Below the pieces are notes generated by a model. It had not been told where the DNA came from. It saw only the letters and a list, made by a program, of their open reading frames with translations, and made no database searches. The position numbers and the translations under genes are program-made. From J038 sp034437535 (GTDB lineage: Bacteria > Chloroflexota > Anaerolineae > Aggregatilineales > Phototrophicaceae), in contig DAOTTZ010000003.1 of NCBI GenBank assembly GCA_034437535.1, positions 4,606 through 68,605 on the forward strand: a DNA stretch of 64,000 nucleotides, in the 5' to 3' direction. Of the stretch, positions 18,779-25,990 are shown piece by piece (the first letter of the stretch is position 1; each line of letters opens with the position of its first letter).

Positions 18779-20371
18779 TTATCCCCCGGCGACTCGTTCA
18801 GGCGAGTCTTCGAACGGGTCGCTAAAGCGTGGATCTTCCAGAAAGGTCTCATCGGTCAAGGTTTTGAGGAAGTTTAGCAGGTCTTCACGCTCCTGCGCGG
18901 TGATCTCAAAACCGGGGACGAACCCGCTCTTGAATGGATTTTCCCGGCCATCACCGGCATGCGGTCCGTCCTGGATGACGCGCCCGCCATCTGCATAAAA
19001 GTCCAGCACACCATCCAACGTCTCGATACTGCCATCGTGCATGTAAGGCGCGGTCAACTCGATGTTGCGAAGCGTCGGCGGGCGGAAGCGGCCCATATCT
19101 TCCGGCTCCCCGGTGATGTCGAACACGCCCCGGTTGCCGCGTGGGTACGCGCCCTCACCGTCGATGTTGTACAAGCCGGTGTTGAAGAACGGCTCCTCGC
19201 GGAATGTGGAGGCCGCGTGACGGGTGGAGAGCGTGAAGTTAAAGCCACCATGGCAATGATGACACTCAAATTTTTCCGAAAGAAACAGGTTCATCCCCCG
19301 CAGGGCAGAGTCTGACATGGCGGTACGGTCGCCCTGGTAAACGTAACGATCATAAGGGGCATCGCCGGAAATCATGGCGCGGACGAAGGACGACAACGCC
19401 TTGACCGTATGGTCAAACGTGATCGGCGTCTCTGCCTCCGGGAAGGCGGCGGCGAACAACTGCTGATAAAGTGGCTCCCCTTCCAGGCGTTCCATCACGA
19501 TTGCTTCGTTGCCAGTTACGCCCATCTCTACCGGGAATTCTCCAAACAGCGGGATCACAACCTGCTGTTCGATCTCAGTCAGTACCGGGTTACCCCAGGT
19601 ATAGGTGGAATTGTAGGCCACATTGACCAGCGTTTGCGAATTGCGGATGTGAGGCTCACCGGTGGAGCCGACCGGCACCGCCAGGCCATCAGTGAAGGCT
19701 TGCTCCTGGTGGTGGCAAGAGGCACAGGCCATCGTCCCATTACCGGAAAGCCGGACGTCGTAGAACAGATACCGGCCTAGCTCCACCTTGGCTTCGGTCA
19801 TCGGGTTGTCTTCCGGCACCGGCGGCACCGGGAACCCGGCGGGCAGGTTCCAGTCGTAGTCAGTCGCGTTCAGCGCGTCGATCTGGTCGAAAACTTCGAA
19901 TTGGTCAATGGTCGTGTGGGCCAGATCCGGCAGATGAGGTTCGGTAGCAGTCGCGGCCCCCCAGATGCCCCCGCCGAAAATCAAGCTGAGGCCAATAGCC
20001 GGCAGACCAGCCCGCCACAAGCTCTGATGTCGCCCGGCCAGATAAGCCAACAACGCGAAAAATCCGACCAGTTCCGCCGCCAGGGCCACACCCAACGGCC
20101 CCGCCAATGTCAACGTATTGCCGGTGAAAGGAACACCCAACACACTGGCAAAGAGCAGGACGGATAAACTCCCGCCGGAAAGCATCAAGCCGAGCCAGAT
20201 CAACCAGCGGAGCGGTTGCCACAGGAAATACAACGCCCACATGATTTGCGCGGCTCCCAGCGCGACATAAAACAACTCATGCGCCGGGACATCGGTCAAT
20301 TCAACTGCAAGGAACGGAGAACGGATGATCCCTGCTATCATCAGCGCGATAATCGCCAGATAACGTAGCAT
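18779..20371 (-). CDS. Di-heme enzyme of the MbnH/MauG/cytochrome c peroxidase superfamily with N-terminal membrane domain
   Basis: 530 residues. The C-terminal 350 residues are a di-heme cytochrome c peroxidase fold with two c-type heme sites, CASCH (216-220) and CHHCH (370-374), and the conserved PPTLRNIELTAPYMHDGS segment whose Met is a heme-ligand candidate. Instead of a simple signal peptide, the first 145 residues form about five hydrophobic helices (roughly 1-20, 34-52, 56-78, 92-114, 122-141), so the heme domain is probably tethered outside the membrane. The partner gene just upstream encodes an MbnP protein. In the characterised pair, MbnH oxidises a Trp of MbnP to kynurenine, which makes a copper site; the same role here is inferred from pairing. 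The start is the ATG next to a possible TTG one codon earlier. Confidence 0.88.
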   Translation of the reverse strand: MLRYLAIIALMIAGIIRSPFLAVELTDVPAHELFYVALGAAQIMWALYFLWQPLRWLIWLGLMLSGGSLSVLLFASVLGVPFTGNTLTLAGPLGVALAAELVGFFALLAYLAGRHQSLWRAGLPAIGLSLIFGGGIWGAATATEPHLPDLAHTTIDQFEVFDQIDALNATDYDWNLPAGFPVPPVPEDNPMTEAKVELGRYLFYDVRLSGNGTMACASCHHQEQAFTDGLAVPVGSTGEPHIRNSQTLVNVAYNSTYTWGNPVLTEIEQQVVIPLFGEFPVEMGVTGNEAIVMERLEGEPLYQQLFAAAFPEAETPITFDHTVKALSSFVRAMISGDAPYDRYVYQGDRTAMSDSALRGMNLFLSEKFECHHCHGGFNFTLSTRHAASTFREEPFFNTGLYNIDGEGAYPRGNRGVFDITGEPEDMGRFRPPTLRNIELTAPYMHDGSIETLDGVLDFYADGGRVIQDGPHAGDGRENPFKSGFVPGFEITAQEREDLLNFLKTLTDETFLEDPRFSDPFEDSPERVAGG

Positions 20372-20439
20372 CAAGCCAAGACCTTTTTGTATAACGATAA
20401 AACTAGCGTGTCTCTAGCATCACCAGAGACTTACAGATA

Positions 20440-20464
20440 GGGGCGATGCGAAATCAATCGCCCC
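20440..20464 (-). other. Intercistronic hairpin between the MbnP- and MbnH-like genes
   Basis: Perfect 8-base inverted repeat GGGGCGAT/ATCGCCCC with a 9-base loop in the 169-base gap; a second one, GTCTCT/AGAGAC, lies at 20410-20430. No T-run follows, so message processing or weak attenuation is likelier than full termination. Confidence 0.4.
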
Positions 20465-20540
20465 GTTAGAAACATATCCTGTAATGATTATACCATCATC
20501 CGCCGTGATTGTGATCCCCGTCACGATGTCCAATCAGGCC

Positions 20541-22262
20541 CTATGAAGTGCGCTCAACCAGGGTGACATCGACAGCGGGAGCCACACGGAAGAACATTTG
20601 CCCGCTACAATCGCCGCCATCGGCACATGCGCCAGTGTCGAACGTCAGGCCGAAATTGGCGAACAAGGCCGGGCAGTCCGGGTCATCAAAGCCGGACATA
20701 CAACCGGGGGGCATCGGTGTGCTTTCATACAATGTAATACCAGTCAACAGGCTGGCAAGATCCGCCACGATGACATCATTTTCAAAGTCAAATGACTCCA
20801 GCGTGACCGATGGCAGGTTCGGGCGGGTGCATCGTTCCTCCGGCGGGATGACGGCGGCGGGCGACTCACAGCCGGTACTGCCAACATGCAGATTCCAGGC
20901 CGGATTTTCCGGGTCATCGGTCATGATGTCTACCCGGATGAACTTATAACCGCCCTGCCAGTTCCACCACATCGCGGCGATGTTCAGCGGGGAGGCGGCG
21001 GTGGTTACATCTTGATGGTTCAAGCCGAAGGGAACGCCCATGTCAAACGTCAGGCCGACGTATTCCCCGGCAGGCGCGGAACCGATCACCTGGCCGTTGA
21101 GCGCGGCGTTACCGATTTCGGCGCATCCGCCCGTCCCGTCTTCAAAGTCCAGCAGAGCCACATCATCGACCTGCCACACGCCGTCTTGCTCCAGCTCGAA
21201 GCGCACCCGGTCGCCATCTGTCGTCAGCAAGTGGATGTTCGACACATAAAGGCGGAAGTCGTTAAAACTGATCGTCGCAGAATCCGCACCGACAGCCGGA
21301 TAATCTTCGCCACACACAGCCATCGACTCGCCGATGGCGGCGACGAAGTTAAGCGTCATCAGGCCGTCGTCCGGCATCATGTCGCCCATATCACCATGCA
21401 TCGCCATGTCCATGTCGTCTCCAAATGCTCGATCATAGACCGGGATTGCCAGGGTCATCTCCGCACCGGATTCAAACGTGAGCGTCACCGGGATGGCCTG
21501 ACCGAATAGCAATTCGCGTTCCAGGTCAATCAGCATGATGTGAAGTCCACCCGGTTCGAAGGTGATGACCTCATCCACCGGCAAATCAAGGCCGTCAATC
21601 GGCCCCATCTGCATCACCTCATCTTGCATGGTCGTCTCGTGGATTTCAGTCACCGCCGCGACCGGGCTGGCCGCCGCGATCAAGCGGTCGGGGGCATCGC
21701 CCCGGTTCAGCAGGTCCATGTAGACCGCCGCCGGGAACATCGGCGCACCGGTCGCCATCTCGTCTGCGTCCTCTGCGGTTATGGTTGGCCGCACCCAGGC
21801 ATTCATCACGACGACATCCTGCCGGGCCGGTGCCTCATCCTGGAACAAAACGCCAATGGTCTGCTCCAACAGATCACCGTCCGGCGTGGTGAAGGCCAAG
21901 TTCAGGGTGAATGGTTCGGGATCAGCCACCCCCGGCACGATCACCGCGTAACCAGCGGCCTGGAAATCAAGCGACTGCCCTGCCAGGATCTCCACCGGGT
22001 CGATTTCGTCATCGGCACAGGTAACCGCGTCGTCAGTCAAGCGCAGATCATCGTAGGTCGGGCTGGTGACGCTGTTCAACGTCAACGGGGCGTCGGTCAT
22101 GTTGTCAATCGTCACCGACACAGTAGCGGTCTCTGCCGGTTCGTCGCACAAGCTGGCCCAGGCATAACTGAAGACCGGCCCGGTCTCGTCCTGCGCGTTG
22201 AGCGGCATCACAACCAACATCAGCAGGCTCAAAAGGCTAATACTCCACAATCTGTAGCGCAT
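20541..22262 (-). CDS. Secreted PCuAC copper-chaperone / MbnP (metallo-mystery pair) fusion protein
   Basis: 573 residues exported by a signal peptide (1-23). Residues about 147-276 are a PCuAC (DUF461) domain with His208, Met212, His241 and Met243 in the expected H..M...HxM copper(I) pattern. A Met/His-rich linker (282-296) follows. Residues about 300-573 are an MbnP domain: four-Cys motif at Cys317, Cys380, Cys465 and Cys478, plus the signature MWWNWQGGYKF (431-441), which holds the candidate Trp for oxidation to kynurenine. Residues 25-145 look like a further beta-sandwich, perhaps a degenerate PCuAC copy without ligands (inference). GAGGAG precedes the ATG. The di-heme partner follows on the same strand. 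Known MbnP proteins bind copper; here a Cu chaperone and an MbnP are one chain. Confidence 0.88.
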   Translation of the reverse strand: MRYRLWSISLLSLLMLVVMPLNAQDETGPVFSYAWASLCDEPAETATVSVTIDNMTDAPLTLNSVTSPTYDDLRLTDDAVTCADDEIDPVEILAGQSLDFQAAGYAVIVPGVADPEPFTLNLAFTTPDGDLLEQTIGVLFQDEAPARQDVVVMNAWVRPTITAEDADEMATGAPMFPAAVYMDLLNRGDAPDRLIAAASPVAAVTEIHETTMQDEVMQMGPIDGLDLPVDEVITFEPGGLHIMLIDLERELLFGQAIPVTLTFESGAEMTLAIPVYDRAFGDDMDMAMHGDMGDMMPDDGLMTLNFVAAIGESMAVCGEDYPAVGADSATISFNDFRLYVSNIHLLTTDGDRVRFELEQDGVWQVDDVALLDFEDGTGGCAEIGNAALNGQVIGSAPAGEYVGLTFDMGVPFGLNHQDVTTAASPLNIAAMWWNWQGGYKFIRVDIMTDDPENPAWNLHVGSTGCESPAAVIPPEERCTRPNLPSVTLESFDFENDVIVADLASLLTGITLYESTPMPPGCMSGFDDPDCPALFANFGLTFDTGACADGGDCSGQMFFRVAPAVDVTLVERTS

Positions 22263-22530
22263 GCATCCTCCTCAAATGTGCTAATTTTCACAAACTTTTG
22301 GCAAAAAAAGTAGTCGACAGAAACCAATTACTCTCACACTTTGTTATCTAAGTTATAATTTTATCACAGGCGATGTGCTTCTCAAGTACCACGCATCATT
22401 GCTGGACTTATCCATCCCCAGGCAGATTTTAGGACGAAGACAACCGCGAAGATCGTGCTCATCGTCAGCACGATGCTGGAACCGGCAACAGGTTCCGTAT
22501 TGATACCAAATCTCGATTAAAAGCACAAGA

Positions 22531-23538
22531 TTATGTTTCCGCGATGGGTTGTGCCTCTGCGGCTGGGCTGACGCCAATATTCAGCCGCCAGATGCCAAGC
22601 GTACCGAAAATAACGAAAAAGATGTAACTGAGAAGTTGGTAGGTGATGATGAGCACCAGGGCTTCACTCTGTAACCAGCCGAACGGCGTCAGCACACCGA
22701 CCGCAACGAACTGATACACGCCGACATATCCCGGCGTCGAGGGTACCGCGCTGGATAACCCCAGGGCGGCCAGGAGTAGCAAAATCTGATTCGGTTCGGC
22801 AGAAAAGCCAAAGGCCGCCGCTACCGTCAAGCCGAACACCATATCCAACGACCAGATCATCACGGTGAGTGAGAGAAACATCAGCAGACGCCGGGTATTC
22901 TGGAAGGCCGTCATGCCGGTCAGCACTTGATCCAGCAGGTTGACCAGTGACTGCTTCAAGCCATCCGGCAGGGGCAGACGGCGCACCAGGTTGAGCAACG
23001 GCTCGCGGAAGCGCGGCGCGAAGATCAACGCCAGCAGGCCCACCACCCCCACGCCGACCATCACATACAGGCCGTTAATCAACCATTCCGGCGGATTCGG
23101 GAGGGTGGTAATCATGCTCGCGCCTAAAATAATCAGCACGACGACATCCAGAATGCGCTCGGTGGCGGCGGTCGCCAGCACAAAGCCGATATTGATCCCG
23201 GTGTAGCGAGCCATCAACGTTGAGCGGATGAGTTCCCCGGCCCGCGCTGGCAAGAAGGCATTGCCCAGGTAGCCGGTGTTCACCCCCCAGAAGCCGGTCA
23301 ACACCCGCACCGGTCGCTCCGCCCGGAGCAAAACCACCCAGCGCAAGCCCCGCGCCATGACCGAGACAAACAACACGCCGAAAGCCACCAGCAAAACCAG
23401 CGGATCACCATCAAGCAGTGTGTCGAACATCTCGCCCCAATCCACCCCGCGAAAGGCGAAGAACAACAAGATAACCGCCAGGCCGACCGCGATCAACATC
23501 GACCAGCGGTTACTTCGGCGTTTGGGTTGTCCATCCAT
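22531..23538 (-). CDS. Flippase-like membrane protein (lysylphosphatidylglycerol synthase TM family)
   Basis: 335 residues, about eight helices, UPF0104/AglD-like. It has the family features LGNAFLPARAGELIR in the first third and AVPSTPGYVGVYQF near the end. It resembles the 4.2 kb gene in family but is longer and better matched to the canonical form. Probably moves a lipid or lipid-linked sugar; substrate unknown. No operon partner on its strand: the MbnP gene lies 268 bases downstream. Confidence 0.82.
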   Translation of the reverse strand: MDGQPKRRSNRWSMLIAVGLAVILLFFAFRGVDWGEMFDTLLDGDPLVLLVAFGVLFVSVMARGLRWVVLLRAERPVRVLTGFWGVNTGYLGNAFLPARAGELIRSTLMARYTGINIGFVLATAATERILDVVVLIILGASMITTLPNPPEWLINGLYVMVGVGVVGLLALIFAPRFREPLLNLVRRLPLPDGLKQSLVNLLDQVLTGMTAFQNTRRLLMFLSLTVMIWSLDMVFGLTVAAAFGFSAEPNQILLLLAALGLSSAVPSTPGYVGVYQFVAVGVLTPFGWLQSEALVLIITYQLLSYIFFVIFGTLGIWRLNIGVSPAAEAQPIAET

Positions 23539-23799
23539 CCAGGTTCACTTTTCTCTTATACACGCAAGCCGCGTGATTGTATCACAAATTCACCCTGGCA
23601 AATCCGCCAGATTTTTGTTATTCTTCGAAGCGCGATGTAGCGATAGAGGCACAGGGCCTCACTACATTGATGCAGTGGTTATGCATCCGGAAACCTAAGC
23701 AGAGAAAATGCACTACCAGAAGAACAAAACCCATCATTATGCGGTTTGTCAACGGGTAGAAGGTTGTGGCAGAACCCGATTATTCAGGAGTGGATAACA

Positions 23800-24018
23800 A
23801 TGGCAAATCGTACACAAGGCACAGTTAAATGGTTCAGCGCGGAAAAAGGCTACGGCTTTATTTCCCAATCCAACGGCGAAGACCTCTTCGTCCACTATTC
23901 GGAAATCCAGGGCAGTGGTTACCGCTCGCTGGATGAAGGCGCAACGGTTGAGTTTGAGATCACCCAGGGCAAGAAGGGCCTGCAAGCCAGTGCCGTAACC
24001 CTGGTAGACAACAGCTAA
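23800..24018 (+). CDS. cspA: Cold-shock domain protein
   Basis: 72-residue single cold-shock domain with both RNA-binding motifs, KGYGFI (RNP1) and DLFVHYS (RNP2), starting MANRTQGTVKWF. AGGAG lies ahead of the ATG; the open frame upstream has no ribosome site. It is preceded by about 260 bases without a gene, compatible with a long regulated leader, and is followed by a strong terminator. Acts as an RNA chaperone in the cytoplasm. Confidence 0.95.
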   Translation: MANRTQGTVKWFSAEKGYGFISQSNGEDLFVHYSEIQGSGYRSLDEGATVEFEITQGKKGLQASAVTLVDNS

Positions 24019-24040
24019 CTCACCCCCCATCTTCAACACA

Positions 24041-24071
24041 ACGGCGCACCTTGAACGGTGCGCTGTTTTTG
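24041..24071 (+). terminator. Rho-independent terminator of the cold-shock gene
   Basis: GCGCACC/GGTGCGC stem (ten pairs counting flanking pairs and one G-T), 6-base loop, then TGTTTTTG. Confidence 0.8.
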
Positions 24072-24203
24072 ATTCCACATATGATGAAAATAATACGCTT
24101 GTCACATTTTACTCATATATGTGGCACCACGCCCGCAGATTAGGGTACAATTTGTCTTGTATGTATTGCATCGTTTAGATCAAATAAGTTTAAGGATAGT
24201 ACG

Positions 24204-25277
24204 ATGAAAAAGTTTATTAACCACGTCGATGATGTCGTCACCGAGCAGATGAAGGGTATGCTCGCCGCACATCCGGATGCACTTAAAATCAACCTGGATC
24301 CAAAATTTATCACCCGTGCCGATGCGCCGGTCGCCGGTAAAGTCGCCGTCGTCTCCGGCGGGGGGAGCGGCCACGAGCCGATGCATGGCGGGTTCGTCGG
24401 CATAGGTATGCTGGACGCGGCCTGCCCCGGCGAAGTCTTTACCTCCCCCACCCCAGACCAGATGCACGAAGCGGGCAAAGCGGTAGACAGTGGCTCCGGC
24501 GTGTTATTCCTGGTCAAAAATTATACCGGCGACGTGCTGAACTTTGAGACAGCGACCGAAATGCTGGCCGCCGAAGGCATCAAAGTGCAGAGCATCCTGG
24601 TGGATGATGACGCCGCCGTTAAAGACAGCCTGTATACCGCCGGGCGGCGCGGTGTGGGTAGCACCGTGTTGATCGAAAAAATCGTCGGCGCGGCGGCAGA
24701 AGATGGCTACGACCTGGATAAACTGGCCGACCTGGCCCGCCGGGCCAACATGAACGGGCGGTCTATCGGTGTCGCGTTGACCTCTTGCATCGTGCCTTCC
24801 GCTGGTAAGCCGACCTTTAACCTGCCGGAAGACGAATTCGAATTCGGCATCGGCATTCATGGTGAACCGGGCCGCGAACGCTATAAGATGAAATCTGCCG
24901 ACGAAATCGCCGAGATGATGGTCACAGCCGTCGTCGATGACGGGGCCTACACCCGCACCGTCCGTGAGTGGGACAACGATAACAACGACTGGGTGGAAAA
25001 AGAACTGACCGACCCGCCGTTCGCCGCTGGTGATAACGTCATCTGCTTCCTCAACAGCATGGGCGGCACGCCTGTTTCTGAGCTTTACGGATTGTACCCC
25101 AAGATGGCCGAATTGATCGAAGCCAAGGGGCTTAAGATCGTGCGTAACCTGATCGGCCCGTACATCACAGCCCTGGAAATGCAGGGCGTCTCCTTGACGC
25201 TGATGAAAGTCGATGACGAAATGCTGAAATACTGGGATGCACCGGTCAACACACCGGGCTTACGCTGGGGCGTCTAG
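24204..25277 (+). CDS. dhaK: Dihydroxyacetone kinase subunit DhaK
   Basis: Binds dihydroxyacetone covalently through a histidine and receives phosphate from DhaL-bound nucleotide. 357 residues with SGGGSGHEPMHGG (51-63) and the hemiaminal histidine at GIGIHGEPG (His219). First gene of dhaK-dhaL-dhaM, the PTS-type (PEP-dependent) system rather than the single-chain ATP kinase. The phosphorylated product, DHAP, enters glycolysis. Confidence 0.95.
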   Translation: MKKFINHVDDVVTEQMKGMLAAHPDALKINLDPKFITRADAPVAGKVAVVSGGGSGHEPMHGGFVGIGMLDAACPGEVFTSPTPDQMHEAGKAVDSGSGVLFLVKNYTGDVLNFETATEMLAAEGIKVQSILVDDDAAVKDSLYTAGRRGVGSTVLIEKIVGAAAEDGYDLDKLADLARRANMNGRSIGVALTSCIVPSAGKPTFNLPEDEFEFGIGIHGEPGRERYKMKSADEIAEMMVTAVVDDGAYTRTVREWDNDNNDWVEKELTDPPFAAGDNVICFLNSMGGTPVSELYGLYPKMAELIEAKGLKIVRNLIGPYITALEMQGVSLTLMKVDDEMLKYWDAPVNTPGLRWGV

Positions 25278-25313
25278 GCACCTCGGCAACCACTTATACC
25301 CAGTTAACCAACC

Positions 25314-25336
25314 AGACCCCACCCCGCGTGGGGTCT
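25314..25336 (+). other. Intercistronic hairpin between dhaK and dhaL
   Basis: Perfect 9-base inverted repeat AGACCCCAC/GTGGGGTCT with a 5-base loop, about 20 bases before the dhaL start. No T-run follows, so it may stabilise or process the message. It covers an alternative GTG start of dhaL, which argues for the ATG. Confidence 0.45.
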
Positions 25337-25357
25337 CTTACACAGAAAGGCGAACAC

Positions 25358-25990
25358 ATGCTCAGTAAGGCACACACCATCCAATGGTTACGGCAACTGA
25401 CCGAAGTCTACAAAGAAAACAAAGAATATCTCACCGATCTTGACTCCGCCATCGGGGACGCCGATCATGGGATTAACCTGGCACGCGGTTTTATCGCGGT
25501 GCTGGATAAACTCAAAGGCATGGACGATAAAGACATCGGGACGATGTTCAAGACGACCGGCATCACATTGATTTCCAAAGTGGGTGGGGCCAGCGGCCCG
25601 CTCTATGGCACGTTTTTCATGCGGGCGGCGGTACCGGCAGGCTCTACCGACGAACTGGACGACCAGACCGTGCTGGAAGTCCTCAAGGCCGGGGCAGAAG
25701 GCATCGTCCAGCGGGGCCGGGCGGAAATCGGCGATAAGACCATGGTCGATGTGTGGTCACCAGCCCTGGAAACGCTGGAAGCAGAACTCAACGACGGCAA
25801 AGACCTGAAGGCCGCACTCCGGGCGATGACAGCCCGCGCCGAAGAAGCGATGCAGGCGACGACCCCGCTCCAGGCGCGTAAAGGCCGGGCCAGTTACCTG
25901 GGCGAGCGTAGCATCGGGCACCAGGACCCCGGCGCGACCTCCTCCTATCTCATGATTAAGACCCTGAGCGACATTGTCAACGATGATTAG
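25358..25990 (+). CDS. dhaL: Dihydroxyacetone kinase subunit DhaL
   Basis: ADP-binding subunit that is rephosphorylated by DhaM and passes phosphate to dihydroxyacetone on DhaK. 210 residues; the magnesium-binding aspartates are in DLDSAIGDADHG (Asp29, Asp34, Asp36), and GGASGPLYGTFF is present. The ATG follows AAAGGCG. Its end overlaps dhaM by 8 bases. Confidence 0.95.
   Translation: MLSKAHTIQWLRQLTEVYKENKEYLTDLDSAIGDADHGINLARGFIAVLDKLKGMDDKDIGTMFKTTGITLISKVGGASGPLYGTFFMRAAVPAGSTDELDDQTVLEVLKAGAEGIVQRGRAEIGDKTMVDVWSPALETLEAELNDGKDLKAALRAMTARAEEAMQATTPLQARKGRASYLGERSIGHQDPGATSSYLMIKTLSDIVNDD

Noticed and set aside
18779..22262. A methanobactin biosynthesis locus
   Set aside because: MbnP and MbnH relatives are present, but there is no mbnA-like precursor, MbnB, MbnC or TonB transporter; such pairs occur widely without methanobactin.
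21540..22313. 257-codon plus-strand open frame opposite the PCuAC-MbnP gene
   Set aside because: His/Arg/Gly-rich sequence with no fold pattern; the opposite strand is a clear exported protein.
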